Below, piece after piece: positions 1 through 8,627 of a DNA stretch of 30,483 nt (position 1 is its first letter; each line of letters starts with the position of its first letter). The translations under genes and the position numbers were made by a program. Below the pieces are notes generated by a model. That model saw only the letters and a list, made by a program, of their open reading frames with translations. It did not search any database and was not told where the DNA came from. Source of the DNA: a virus; the IMG/VR virus record IMGVR_UViG_3300034120_000659, positions 1-30,483 of that record; one strand, 5' to 3'.

Positions 1-2
1 GA

Positions 3-1889
3 GATCAAGCGATCGCTGGTCCTCGTGGAGAAGGAAAAACAACCATTGCGACCAGAGCCGCACTTTACCTGATGGTCATGGGGATGAGCACATTCCCAGT
101 CGTCATCGGCAAAAGCCAAGGAAAGTCGCAGCAGGAACTCAAGGACATCAAAGAGCAACTGCAACAGAACGAACTATTCGTTGCCGACTATCCAGAGATC
201 GGGATTCCGATGCAAGCGGTTGGAGGATGGTCCAGTCGAGCACGCATGCAGACCGTATCAGGCGTCAATACCAACATCGAACTTGCAGCGGATCACATCG
301 CATTCCCAACAATCGGGCGTTGGCAGCTTGGTCCTGACTGGCCTGAGAGCGTGGTTCCTGCTTCGTGCGGCCAGGTTCTCTACTGCCTCGGAGTCGATGG
401 TCCGGTGCGAGGAACCAAGTTCCGATCGATGCGTCCGACGCTTGCCATCATCGACGACATCGAGGATCGCGAAGCCGCGGCGTCCGATGTGCTCATTGCC
501 AAGAACGAGGAAGTGATCGAAGCGGACATTGCTGGACTAGGTGCCAGTGCGGAACGAATCCCGCGAGTGATGCTGTGCACATGCCAGAATCGTCGTTGTA
601 TTGCCTACCGATTCACCGATCCAAAGATCAAGCCATCTTGGAGAGGAAAGCGATACCGCAAGATGGTTCAGCCTCCAGATCGGATGGACATGGTCGATCA
701 GTACATCGATCAGCGTCGCAGTCGAAAGCCTGACGATCCCGATGCACGCGAAGCCTATCGGTTTTGGCGTGACAACCGACAGATCATCGAGGCGGGATGC
801 GTCGTCAGCAATCCTAACAGCTACTCTCGCAAACTGCACTCCGATGGCGAGCCATTGGAGCTGTCAGCCATCCACGCCTATTACAACCGCGTCGCTGACG
901 TTGGTCCTAAGTCGGTTGCGACCGAGATCGACAACGATCCTCCCGAGGAATCTGGTCCGGTCGGAGCTGGGCTAACCGCAGCGATCGTGCAATCCCGGAT
1001 GAGCGGACTCGCTAGGCGTCAGCTACCAATCAACGCAACGGCACTCACCGCAGCGATCGACCTTGGCAAGTACCGATGCCATTGGGTCGTTACGGCCTGG
1101 TGGCACGGTGCCGGCGGTGTTGTCGTCGATTACGGTGTTGCTGAAGTGTACGGAACGTCCAAAGGAATGGACGCGGAAGCGTCCGAGCCAGCGATCTACA
1201 ACGCTTTGCTGAACTGGCGGGATGAGCTGCTTCAAAAGAAGTTTGTCGACGGGTCAGGAATTGAGCGAAAGGTGGATTTCTGCATGGTTGACTCAGGGTC
1301 GTTCACCAATGCTGCTTATCAGTTCTGCCGTGAGGTTGGCGGCGTTTTTCATCCGTCGAAGGGGTATCAACCCTACACACCAAAGAAGGCAAACACGGCC
1401 ACAATCATTGCCGGTGCCAATATGCACGCCAGCCGTCTCACATCTGCTGGAGTATGGCTCTATGAACTGGACACAGCCTATTGGAAGCAGTTCGTCCACG
1501 AGCGATTCCTGACGCCGACATTTGACGAGCAAAACATGCTGCGTCGAGGATCTCTGTCGTTGTTCACGCTCGACGGATCGCAGCGGCACGCGTCCTACAG
1601 CCAGCACATAACCGCCGAGGAGTTCGTCAGCGAGTTCAAGGAAGGCAAGGGAACGAAGCAGTATTGGGCCGTTCGCAACGACAACAACCACTGGCTTGAT
1701 GCGACCTACATGGCAGCGGCAGCCGGTGAAGCGTGCGGAGTCAAGCTCATCGCTCCATCGGAGATCGAGATTCAGGCAAAGCAGCAAGCCGAGAAGCAGA
1801 AGCAATCGAAGCCGGTCGAGTCCAGGCATCAGCACGGAACTCGATTCAAGCAACGTCAGGGTGGGTGGATACCAAAGAGGAGAGGGTGA
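3..1889 (+). CDS. Phage terminase large subunit (5' partial)
   Basis: ATPase/nuclease motor that packages DNA into the prohead. The frame is open to the left edge, so the true start lies upstream of the window and 628 residues are visible. The first ATG in this frame, at 72, would discard the Walker A motif GPRGEGKT encoded at 18-41, so it is not the start. A Walker B-like stretch LAIIDDIED is encoded near 441-467. The C-terminal half looks like an RNase H-fold nuclease with three acidic positions: Asp codons at 1059 (AAIDLG), 1290 (MVDSGS) and 1698 (WLDATY). The C-terminus is lysine/glutamine rich. The stop overlaps the next ATG. Family membership rests on motifs and on its place before gpW and portal genes. 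Confidence 0.92.
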   Translation, partial: DQAIAGPRGEGKTTIATRAALYLMVMGMSTFPVVIGKSQGKSQQELKDIKEQLQQNELFVADYPEIGIPMQAVGGWSSRARMQTVSGVNTNIELAADHIAFPTIGRWQLGPDWPESVVPASCGQVLYCLGVDGPVRGTKFRSMRPTLAIIDDIEDREAAASDVLIAKNEEVIEADIAGLGASAERIPRVMLCTCQNRRCIAYRFTDPKIKPSWRGKRYRKMVQPPDRMDMVDQYIDQRRSRKPDDPDAREAYRFWRDNRQIIEAGCVVSNPNSYSRKLHSDGEPLELSAIHAYYNRVADVGPKSVATEIDNDPPEESGPVGAGLTAAIVQSRMSGLARRQLPINATALTAAIDLGKYRCHWVVTAWWHGAGGVVVDYGVAEVYGTSKGMDAEASEPAIYNALLNWRDELLQKKFVDGSGIERKVDFCMVDSGSFTNAAYQFCREVGGVFHPSKGYQPYTPKKANTATIIAGANMHASRLTSAGVWLYELDTAYWKQFVHERFLTPTFDEQNMLRRGSLSLFTLDGSQRHASYSQHITAEEFVSEFKEGKGTKQYWAVRNDNNHWLDATYMAAAAGEACGVKLIAPSEIEIQAKQQAEKQKQSKPVESRHQHGTRFKQRQGGWIPKRRG

Positions 1890-2116
1890 TGGCAAGGAAG
1901 AAACAGCGACCACAGGAGTCACAAGAAACGCAAACGATCGAGGCACCCGTCGCCGAGGTTCCGATTGAGCCTCGTCGATTCATGCCACGCGATTGCACGT
2001 TGTGCGTAACGCGTCGAAAGCCAGGCGAGAGCTACGTGCGAGTGTACAGCAAGCACGGATCGATTCGTTATTGTCGGTGCGGCATGTGCGGCAACACCTG
2101 GGCACAGGAAGGATAA
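1889..2116 (+). CDS. Small zinc-ribbon protein (75 aa)
   Basis: A 75-residue protein between terminase and gpW. The start is the ATG in the TGATG overlap with the terminase stop, preceded by a purine-rich Shine-Dalgarno (AGAGGAGAGGG). The N-terminus is a Lys/Gln/Glu-rich tail. The C-terminal half has CTLC and CRCGMCGNTW, four to five cysteines laid out like a rubredoxin-type zinc ribbon. Such a fold usually binds nucleic acid or protein. The position suggests a packaging accessory or a transcription-factor-like role, but this is only inference. No catalytic residues are visible. Confidence 0.7.
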   Translation: MARKKQRPQESQETQTIEAPVAEVPIEPRRFMPRDCTLCVTRRKPGESYVRVYSKHGSIRYCRCGMCGNTWAQEG

Positions 2117-2168
2117 AGTTTTTCTACGTTTGCAACCTGCATAGCAATTGCAAATAGACGCACCAGGC

Positions 2169-2196
2169 ATGCCATGTGATCCTTGATGCATGGCAT
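2169..2196 (+). promoter_or_regulatory. Hairpin enclosing the gpW start codon
   Basis: ATGCCATG (2169-2176) and CATGGCAT (2189-2196) form a perfect 8-bp stem with a 12-nt loop. The ATG of the gpW-like gene lies inside the 3' arm and there is no good Shine-Dalgarno before it. In the mRNA the start would be base-paired, which could keep translation low or couple it to upstream ribosomes. The pairing is directly visible; the regulatory role is inferred. Confidence 0.45.
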
Positions 2197-2405
2197 CCGC
2201 TGCAAGCCTACTCACACAGATTGACGCTGCGATCGAAGCACTTCTCACCGGAGGTGCGTCGTCTTATTCCATTGGATCGCGGAGCGTTACCAAACTCGAC
2301 CTTGCGAGCCTCTTCGAAGAGCGTCGCATGTTGCAGAACCAGGTCGTGCGAGAGAGCGGATCAGGCGGCTTTTCCCTTGGCAAGCTGTCGAGGCATCGCC
2401 GATGA
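2190..2405 (+). CDS. gpW-like head-completion protein
   Basis: A 71-residue protein resembling lambda gpW, which plugs the portal after packaging and prepares the head for tail joining. It has the gpW pattern: an N-terminal helix, A-L-L-T-G at about residues 15-21, a short strand ending G-S-R-S-V-T at about 28-34, then a second helix (LASLFEERRMLQNQVV) and a Gly/Arg-rich tail. Its length matches the lambda protein (68 aa), and its place between terminase and portal is the lambda order (A-W-B). It lacks a clear Shine-Dalgarno and its start codon sits in a hairpin. The stop overlaps the portal start (ATGA). Confidence 0.75.
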   Translation: MASAASLLTQIDAAIEALLTGGASSYSIGSRSVTKLDLASLFEERRMLQNQVVRESGSGGFSLGKLSRHRR

Positions 2406-4183
2406 TCGCAGGACTGATCGATTCCATTGTTTCTGCCATCGATCCGCTTGCTGGCGTCCGTCGGTTGCAGGCTCGAAAGCTGATGCGTTCCTACCAAGGT
2501 GCCGAGCCATCCCGAGTCAGCAGCAACCGCATCCCAAAGAACAACCCAGCCGACCAGGAACTGCTTGGTCCATTCGGAGCCGACCGACTTCGAGCGTGGG
2601 GCCGCGACCTTGTTCGCAACAACGCCTACGCTTGGGGCGTCGTCGATACGATCGTTTCCTCTGTGGTTGGTTGTGGGATCAAGGCACAATCGACCTTTGA
2701 GACACCACAGGGCGACGACGTCGAATCTATCAACGACGAGCGAGACAAGATCTGGGCCGAGTGGTCCGAAGTCTGCGAGATCAACGGCCAGTACACGCTC
2801 GACGAAATGCAATCGCTGGCACAGCGTGAAATCGTCGAAGCTGGCGAAGTGCTGATTCGCATTGTCCGACTTCCATCGAGCGAATACCGAGGCATCTATC
2901 GACCCGTCCCATTGGCACTTGAGCTAATCGAGGCGGATCGACTCGCTGGCGACAAAGACAACTACGCAGCACACCTCGACAACACGACCGGGAACCGCAT
3001 CGTCCGAGGCGTCGAACTCGACGATCTTGGCCGACCAGTTGCTTATTGGATCTACAAGGATCACCCGCTCCAACCGTGGGCATTCACTCGCACACCTGAG
3101 CGAATCCCCGCCAATGAGATCCTGCACCTTTATCGCCACGATCGCATCGGTCAGACGCGAGGCGTCTCCTGGTTCGCACCGGCACTGAGCTGGATTCGCG
3201 ACCTCGGCACCTACGTGGACAACGAGCTACAAGCCTCCGCGGTTGCATCCTGCTTCACTGTCGCCATCAAGACTGAAACACCCATCGGATCGCTCTCCGA
3301 TCCCGACGGTGGAGATTCTGTTGACGCGGCAGGCAACAAGCTCGACTACCTCGAACCAGGCCAGATCGTCCGACTGTCGCCAGGCGAATCGGTTGAGGGC
3401 ATCAACCCAGGCCGACCGACTGCCGGAGCAGAACCGTGGATCGCTTTAATACTCCGAGGCATCGCGGTTGGAACCGGCCTGTCCTACGAGACGGTCGCTC
3501 GCGACTACAGCGGAACCTCCTACAGTTCGTCCAGAACCAGCCAGCTTGAGGATCGTCGTCGATTCCGATGCTGGCAGCAGTATTTGATTCGGCACTTCCT
3601 CCAACCCACCTGGGACGCGTTTTGCGACGCTGCAGCACTTAGCTCCCTGCCGGCGTTCCCCTCCTCCGCCGATCTGCTTAGTGATCGTCGCAGAGCCGTT
3701 CCGGTGGAGTGGCAGACACCCGAGTGGGAATGGGTCGATCCCCAGTCCGAGCAATCCGCCGCAAAGGACGCCATCGAAAACTTTATGTCCACCTACCAGA
3801 CCGAACTCGGTCAGCGTGGCAAGTCATGGCGATCGGTGTTCTACCAACAATCCAAAGAGCGACGCCTCATGGAGCAGCTCGGCCTCAAGACGCTTCAGCA
3901 GCAGCAGGTCGACGTATCCGCGGCTCAATCCTCGATGGCGGCTCCCAGCGAGCCAACACCGATTGGAAGCGGCGAGATGATGGGCCTGTCGACTCTCCAG
4001 TTCAACCGCAACCGCAAAGCGATCGCCAAAACGCTGGACGATCTCGCTAACGGAGTCATCGGCGAAGCAACTGCCAAGGTATTCCTGTCGTCGATCGGCA
4101 TGAACGACACCAACGCACAAGCACTCATCGATGACGCAAAGGATGGATCTGTCGACACTCTGCCAGCCGAGGTGCCTCAATGA
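2402..4183 (+). CDS. Portal protein (lambda gpB family)
   Basis: A 593-residue portal forming the dodecameric ring at the capsid vertex through which DNA enters and leaves. The N-terminal third carries the lambda-portal signature: SYQGAEPSR near residue 30, then WGRDLVRNNAYAWGVVDTIVSSVVGCGIKAQ around 68-98. A central wing/stem region includes the LELIEADRL segment and GVSWFAPAL, and the C-terminus is Gln/Ser rich. It starts within the gpW stop and its own stop overlaps the next start (ATGACA), so translation is probably coupled. Length is typical of lambda-type portals (about 530-600 aa). Confidence 0.92.
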   Translation: MIAGLIDSIVSAIDPLAGVRRLQARKLMRSYQGAEPSRVSSNRIPKNNPADQELLGPFGADRLRAWGRDLVRNNAYAWGVVDTIVSSVVGCGIKAQSTFETPQGDDVESINDERDKIWAEWSEVCEINGQYTLDEMQSLAQREIVEAGEVLIRIVRLPSSEYRGIYRPVPLALELIEADRLAGDKDNYAAHLDNTTGNRIVRGVELDDLGRPVAYWIYKDHPLQPWAFTRTPERIPANEILHLYRHDRIGQTRGVSWFAPALSWIRDLGTYVDNELQASAVASCFTVAIKTETPIGSLSDPDGGDSVDAAGNKLDYLEPGQIVRLSPGESVEGINPGRPTAGAEPWIALILRGIAVGTGLSYETVARDYSGTSYSSSRTSQLEDRRRFRCWQQYLIRHFLQPTWDAFCDAAALSSLPAFPSSADLLSDRRRAVPVEWQTPEWEWVDPQSEQSAAKDAIENFMSTYQTELGQRGKSWRSVFYQQSKERRLMEQLGLKTLQQQQVDVSAAQSSMAAPSEPTPIGSGEMMGLSTLQFNRNRKAIAKTLDDLANGVIGEATAKVFLSSIGMNDTNAQALIDDAKDGSVDTLPAEVPQ

Positions 4184-6381
4184 CACTTGCCGAGATCAAC
4201 GCGATTCGTCGCAAGAAGTTTGCACAAGCCATCGCAAAGAACGATCCTTCGCCAGTAATCCAGCGACAGTTCGGAGTCATCAAGGACGGCAAGGCAGTAA
4301 TCGCCACCGAGACTCCCGTCATGGTTTACGACGAAGCCAGGCGTCAATGGGTCGCTCAGGTACTGCTCATGAATGGAGTCCGATTCCGTCAGGATCGCAA
4401 TCAACTCCCCATCGTCGACAGTCACAACGATCAAACCGTTCGGAACGTCTTTGGCTCAATCCGATCCATCAAGATCGAAGGAGATGCACTCGTTGGACTC
4501 CCCGAGTTCGCCAGCGACGACGAGAGCCAAAAGATCGCGACCAGATACAACGAGGGACACCTCAACGACTTTAGCATCGATGCACAAATCCTCGCACGTC
4601 AGTACGTGCCAGAGGGTCAACGATACACGACTCCGAGTGGGAACGTGATAGATGGACCGGCGGAGATTGTCACCGCTTGGGAGCCACACAACGCTTCGAT
4701 CTGTGCAACGGGTGCAGATCCAAATTCTACTGTTCGTCGGTCTAGCGACCGGGAAGGGATTACGAGAATGGACGAGGCACTTATGGCCGCAGTTCAAAAA
4801 CTCGGCGTGCCGGAAGGTATGACCGATCCAGTTCAAATCATCACGTTTCTTGCTGGTGCAGCCGGCTCGGAAGCGATCGAGGCACCAGAGATGCCAGAGA
4901 TCGAATCGATGATGGGTGAAGAAAAACCAATGGAGGGCGAGGCTGTTCGAGCGGATGCACCAATGCCTGCCGACGCACCATCTCAAGAAGAAGCGGTCAA
5001 GGCCGAGGTTGCACGCCAACTCGCTGCCGAAAAGCTCCGCCGCCAAACCATCATCAATGACGTGAAGCTCGCGAGACAAGATCGGGCACTCGCAGACAAG
5101 CTCATCGATGACAACGTTTCCGTTGCAGATGCCCGACAGGAGATTATTCGACGAATGGCTCAACAACCATTGGGAAGCGGAGCCATCGAAGGCTCCAGCA
5201 TTGCAGTCACCGTGTCCGAGCAAGACAAGTTCATGGAAGTCGCATCCGCTGGCCTCGTGCAGCGATGTTTCCAGGGCCAAGTCAAGCGACAGGCACCTCA
5301 AGTCCAAGGAGCGGAACAATTCCGTAATTTGGGCGTTTACCGTTTGGCCGAACTTTGCGTTCGCCGAATGGGCATTAATCCTGAGCGATACACTCGCCAA
5401 GACGTCGCACGGATGGCGATGGGTCACGAACCCACCTTCAACCGTCTCAACGTTCGACGTTCGGTTGAAGCGTACCACACCAGTGGATCGTTTGCCAATC
5501 TGTTGCTCGACGCAGCAACAAAGACGCTGCGAGCCGCCTACGAAGAAGCACCGTACACCTGGTCGCTTTGGGCTCGCCAAGCTCAATCGGTCGAGGACTT
5601 CAAGAACATCAACCGCATCCAGCTTGGCGAATCGCCAAACTTGGAAATGGTTCCCGAAGGGGCACCGTACCCAGAGGGATCGATCAGCGATTCCAAGCGA
5701 TCGTACAAGGTTGAGAAGTTCGGCAAGAAGTTTTCCGTCACCTGGGAAACCGTCATCAACGACGATCTCGACGCACTGTCGCGAATCCCAGCCATGCACG
5801 GAAACGCAGCTCGCCGAACTCAAGAGAAGGTCGTCTACGACGCACTCCTCGCCAACCCAACGATGGCCGACGGCTTTGCGTTGTTCTCTGCATCGCACAC
5901 CAGCGGAACCAACATCACTGGCGTGTCTGTTGCAGCTCCTGGCGTAACGACTCTCAACGAGGCGTTCAAGTTCATGGGCCTTCAAAAGGGTCTGTCGAGC
6001 GACGTTTATTTGAACCTGCAACCTCGCACGTTGCTCGTTCCGCTTGCTTACTCTGGCACCGCGTTGGAACTGGTCAACAGCCAGTCCTACGCACAGAGCA
6101 ACGGCAACGAAGGCGTCGTCAACATCTACGGCGTGAACGGCGTTCGTCCGTTGCAAGTCGTCTCGACCCCGCTGCTCGACGCGAACAGTGCAACCAACTG
6201 GTACGCGATCGCCGACAACTCGCAGATCGACACCGTGGAAATCACCTTCCTTAACGGTGAAGAGTCCCCAGTCCTCGAAAGCGAATGGAACAAGGACAAC
6301 GACACCTACCACTACTACGTGCGTCAAACGATGGCCGCAGCGGTCATCGATCACCGCGGTATCTTCGGAAACCGCACCTAG
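4180..6381 (+). CDS. Prohead protease / scaffold / major capsid fusion
   Basis: A 733-residue polyprotein. Residues 1 to about 190 resemble an HK97-type (S78) prohead protease, with His82 in VDSHND and a candidate nucleophile Ser132 in HLNDFSID. About 195-340 is an acidic, Pro/Glu/Ala-rich then helical segment that fits an internal scaffold or delta domain. About 350-733 is a Mu gpT-like major capsid domain, with the Y-K-V-E-K-F-G-K-K-F-S-V-T-W-E stretch followed by INDDLDALSRIP and FSASH. Protease-capsid fusions are a known phage protein class. The protease would be expected to cut itself from the capsid domain during maturation. The third catalytic residue was not identified. Confidence 0.88.
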   Translation: MTLAEINAIRRKKFAQAIAKNDPSPVIQRQFGVIKDGKAVIATETPVMVYDEARRQWVAQVLLMNGVRFRQDRNQLPIVDSHNDQTVRNVFGSIRSIKIEGDALVGLPEFASDDESQKIATRYNEGHLNDFSIDAQILARQYVPEGQRYTTPSGNVIDGPAEIVTAWEPHNASICATGADPNSTVRRSSDREGITRMDEALMAAVQKLGVPEGMTDPVQIITFLAGAAGSEAIEAPEMPEIESMMGEEKPMEGEAVRADAPMPADAPSQEEAVKAEVARQLAAEKLRRQTIINDVKLARQDRALADKLIDDNVSVADARQEIIRRMAQQPLGSGAIEGSSIAVTVSEQDKFMEVASAGLVQRCFQGQVKRQAPQVQGAEQFRNLGVYRLAELCVRRMGINPERYTRQDVARMAMGHEPTFNRLNVRRSVEAYHTSGSFANLLLDAATKTLRAAYEEAPYTWSLWARQAQSVEDFKNINRIQLGESPNLEMVPEGAPYPEGSISDSKRSYKVEKFGKKFSVTWETVINDDLDALSRIPAMHGNAARRTQEKVVYDALLANPTMADGFALFSASHTSGTNITGVSVAAPGVTTLNEAFKFMGLQKGLSSDVYLNLQPRTLLVPLAYSGTALELVNSQSYAQSNGNEGVVNIYGVNGVRPLQVVSTPLLDANSATNWYAIADNSQIDTVEITFLNGEESPVLESEWNKDNDTYHYYVRQTMAAAVIDHRGIFGNRT

Positions 6382-6399
6382 TCTTAACTGACAATCTTC

Positions 6400-6425
6400 G
6401 CCCCTGGGCTTATCGGCTCAGGGGC
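6400..6425 (+). promoter_or_regulatory. Stem-loop after the capsid gene
   Basis: GCCCCTGGGC and GCTCAGGGGC form a 10-bp stem (one G-U) around a 6-nt loop, 19 nt after the capsid stop. No T-tract follows, so it is unlikely to be a strong intrinsic terminator. It may be an mRNA-stabilising or attenuating element that helps keep capsid mRNA abundant. The pairing is seen directly; the role is inferred. Confidence 0.5.
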
Positions 6426-6469
6426 ATGTTGACAACCAAAACCACATCAATAAACGGGAATAAAGAAAA

Positions 6470-7126
6470 ATGGGATTCGTGAACCACGCGAAATTCGAAG
6501 ATGACTTCTTCGGCGGAAGAACGTTCACCGCGACGGTCGGTGAAGGCAACTGGAAGATCACCGACACCTCGTCGAGCGGTACTCCAACTTATGCTTCGGT
6601 CAGCCCATCGGCTACCGGAGAGATTGCACTGACATTCGACAGTGCCAACGAAGTTCAAAACGTTTGCTTGGATTTCGGTGACAAGCTTTGCTTTGACATC
6701 GACAACATTCAGCGAGCAGTCTTCATCGTTAAGACCGTTGCAACGCTCAACGCTGCAACGACCTTGGCCTTCGGACTTCAGTCGGCACGCAACGACGACA
6801 CCGACGCGACTGCAAACAACGCCCAGTTCAAGCTTGTTGGCTCGAATGCGATTGTTTGTGAGTCCGACGACGGAACCAGCGATCTTGACGACAAGGCTAC
6901 TGGCCTGTCGCTCGTTGCCACCTATCGCGAGTGTGTGATCGACTTCACTGGCGGAAAGTCTGACGTGAAGTTTTACGTCGACGGCCAGCGAGTCGCATCG
7001 ACCACAACCTTTACGATGGCCGCTGCAACCAGTTCGCTGCAACCGTTCGTTCAGATGAGCAAGACTGCATCGACGAACGTCAACAGCGTCACCATCGACT
7101 ACGTGTCGGTGGAGTGCAAGAGGTAA
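6470..7126 (+). CDS. Beta-rich capsid decoration protein candidate
   Basis: A 218-residue protein directly after the capsid gene. It begins MGFVNHAKFEDDFFGG and has alternating hydrophobic strands throughout, with late GGKSDVKFYVDGQRVAS and VNSVTIDYVSVEC segments. These look like a concanavalin/laminin-G-type jelly roll, in which F-Y-V-D-G-Q-R is a common strand-turn. Three to four cysteines are present and there is no signal peptide. Position suggests a head decoration or head-fibre protein. This is inference from fold-like features and synteny, as no family motif is decisive. Confidence 0.55.
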   Translation: MGFVNHAKFEDDFFGGRTFTATVGEGNWKITDTSSSGTPTYASVSPSATGEIALTFDSANEVQNVCLDFGDKLCFDIDNIQRAVFIVKTVATLNAATTLAFGLQSARNDDTDATANNAQFKLVGSNAIVCESDDGTSDLDDKATGLSLVATYRECVIDFTGGKSDVKFYVDGQRVASTTTFTMAAATSSLQPFVQMSKTASTNVNSVTIDYVSVECKR

Positions 7127-7129
7127 GCG

Positions 7130-7477
7130 ATGACTCTGCACGATGTCATACAGAGCGACTCGATCAACCTGTTCGCGAATCCGAACGATTTCGCCGAGCC
7201 GGTCAGCTACATCAAGCGGACTGGAAAATCGAGATCGATCAACGCGATCGTGGTTCGAGACGCTCTAGCGATCCTGCCCGAAGACGGAGACACCATTACT
7301 CCCGTCTTCGAGGTCAGCGTTGCAAATGACATCACGCAGGGAATCTCTAGCGAAGAACTCGACCTCGGCGGCGACGCAATCGCGTTCGCCGTCCGGGTCG
7401 GACGCAAACCAGAACGCCGTACCATTACCAAGCTTCTGTCGCATGACGAGGGGATGTTGGTCCTAGAATGCCGCTAG
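7130..7477 (+). CDS. Head-tail joining protein (lambda FII-like)
   Basis: A 115-residue protein starting just after the decoration gene stop. It contains N-L-F-A-N-P-N-D-F-A-E-P-V-S-Y-I at about 13-28, a short strand SINAIVVRDA, and a C-terminal RKPERRTITKLLSHDEGMLVLEC strand region. This N-terminal F-x-N-x-x-x-F-A-E followed by a small beta barrel is the layout of phage head-tail connectors of the lambda gpFII/attachment type. It overlaps the next gene by 10 nt, and its place between capsid and tail genes fits. Confidence 0.6.
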   Translation: MTLHDVIQSDSINLFANPNDFAEPVSYIKRTGKSRSINAIVVRDALAILPEDGDTITPVFEVSVANDITQGISSEELDLGGDAIAFAVRVGRKPERRTITKLLSHDEGMLVLECR

Positions 7478-7959
7478 CAGTCAACGAACAGATCGCGGTG
7501 GTTTTGCTCGGACGCTTGGAGGCGATGATCGGAGATTCCACGAATTATCCGATCGACGTCTGCGAGGTGCTGCGACCAACACGTTCCACCGATTTTACAC
7601 CTCGCGATCGCCAGATCGTTCTCGTGCAGGGTTCGGCTGAGATCGTCGAGGAACTGATGCGACCAGGCAATCCGCCTGCTGTCGCCTATCGCCAAACGTA
7701 CCAAATCCGATGCCATTTGATGCCGAGCGAACGCGATGCAGCCACAATCGACGAGCAGCTCAATCTCTTTCATGCTGACGTCGTGCGTGCTGTTTGTAGC
7801 GTCGATTCTACTTGGCACACCCTCGGCGGACTTACCGTCGATGCTCAGTTCCGATCCCCGGAATACGTCTCGGCAGATGGTGGACTCGATGGCGTCAACG
7901 TGCCTTTGCTTGTTACCTACAGGACGGATGAGGGAGATCCAACTGTGGTGAGAACATGA
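7468..7959 (+). CDS. Tail terminator / tail completion protein candidate
   Basis: A 163-residue protein overlapping the head-tail joining gene. It has an N-terminal helix (NEQIAVVLLGRLEAMIG) and a central YRQTYQIRCHLM strand, then a Glu/Asp-rich helix and a W-H-T-L-G-G-L-T-V-D-A segment near residue 112. These features and the slot before the gpZ-like gene match lambda gpU-type tail terminators, which cap the tail tube and join it to the head. The stop overlaps the next start (ATGAGC). The function is inferred mainly from gene order. Confidence 0.5.
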   Translation: MPLAVNEQIAVVLLGRLEAMIGDSTNYPIDVCEVLRPTRSTDFTPRDRQIVLVQGSAEIVEELMRPGNPPAVAYRQTYQIRCHLMPSERDAATIDEQLNLFHADVVRAVCSVDSTWHTLGGLTVDAQFRSPEYVSADGGLDGVNVPLLVTYRTDEGDPTVVRT

Positions 7960-8627
7960 GCGAGGCTTTCAACTTCAAAGTGGACGTCAACCAGGAATCC
8001 CTCCGCAAGATCGCTGAGAATCTCGGCCAGTTCAAGCATCACCTGGCACGCCATCTCGCGACTGCCGTCAACCGCACTGCAAAGACCGTCGGCGTGGAAG
8101 CTGCACAGCAGCTCGGCAAGGTCGTCAACTTCAAGCTCCACAGCACCAACAAGCACACATCGAAGACGTACACCAAGGCGAAGGTGCTCAAAAAAGCGGT
8201 CATCAAAAAGAACAACGCATCGCCTAACAGTCCGCAGGTCACGATCAAGCTTTGGAAGGGGCATGCCTTTCCAGCTCGCTGGCATGAGGCGATGGAGTAC
8301 GGGAAGACTCGCAAAGGAAAGCGACTCCGATCTGGAGTCCGATACAAGACGAACATGGGCGGCGGTTGGACTAGCGTCCTCGATGGATTCACCGTCCGAT
8401 CGTGGGGCGGCAACGTCTACAAACGGGAAGAGGGCGGACGCAAGCTCCGAAAGATATTTGGCAAGAGTCCAGGCGACTACTTCACGCAAACCAGCATTGC
8501 CAGTGATGCCGCTCGAATTGCCGCTGAGCGACTACCCATCGAAATCAAACGCAGGCTTCGTGAGGTCACACTGGCCGCCGAGGGCAAAATCAAACTACGC
8601 ACGTCACCTGAACTAGGAACCAATTAA
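7956..8627 (+). CDS. Minor tail protein Z-like
   Basis: A 223-residue, very basic protein. The N-terminus is a helical region (LRKIAENLGQFKHHLARHLATAVNRTAKTV) with the A-x-N-R-T-A pattern seen in the minor tail protein Z / HK97 gp10-like group. A Lys-rich central part (KVLKKAVIKK) follows, then a Trp/Gly-rich strand region. These proteins are needed to finish tails before head joining. Start and stop overlap or abut the neighbours (previous stop shared; the tail-tube ATG follows the TAA directly). Confidence 0.7.
   Translation: MSEAFNFKVDVNQESLRKIAENLGQFKHHLARHLATAVNRTAKTVGVEAAQQLGKVVNFKLHSTNKHTSKTYTKAKVLKKAVIKKNNASPNSPQVTIKLWKGHAFPARWHEAMEYGKTRKGKRLRSGVRYKTNMGGGWTSVLDGFTVRSWGGNVYKREEGGRKLRKIFGKSPGDYFTQTSIASDAARIAAERLPIEIKRRLREVTLAAEGKIKLRTSPELGTN

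Noticed and set aside
72-74. ATG at 72 as the terminase start
   Set aside because: The frame is open to position 3 and holds the Walker A motif upstream of 72, so the gene must begin before the window.
4456-6354. 632-codon open frame on the minus strand opposite the protease-capsid gene
   Set aside because: It mirrors a well-supported gene and shows a low-complexity, Val/Arg/Cys-rich translation without motifs or start signals. It is an antisense shadow of codon bias. The same holds for the minus-strand frames at 1293-1946, 10524-11276 and 14738-15757.
6400-6425. Intrinsic terminator after the capsid gene
   Set aside because: The stem is strong but there is no T-run after it, and the tail genes continue in the same direction, so I treat it as a stability or attenuation element.
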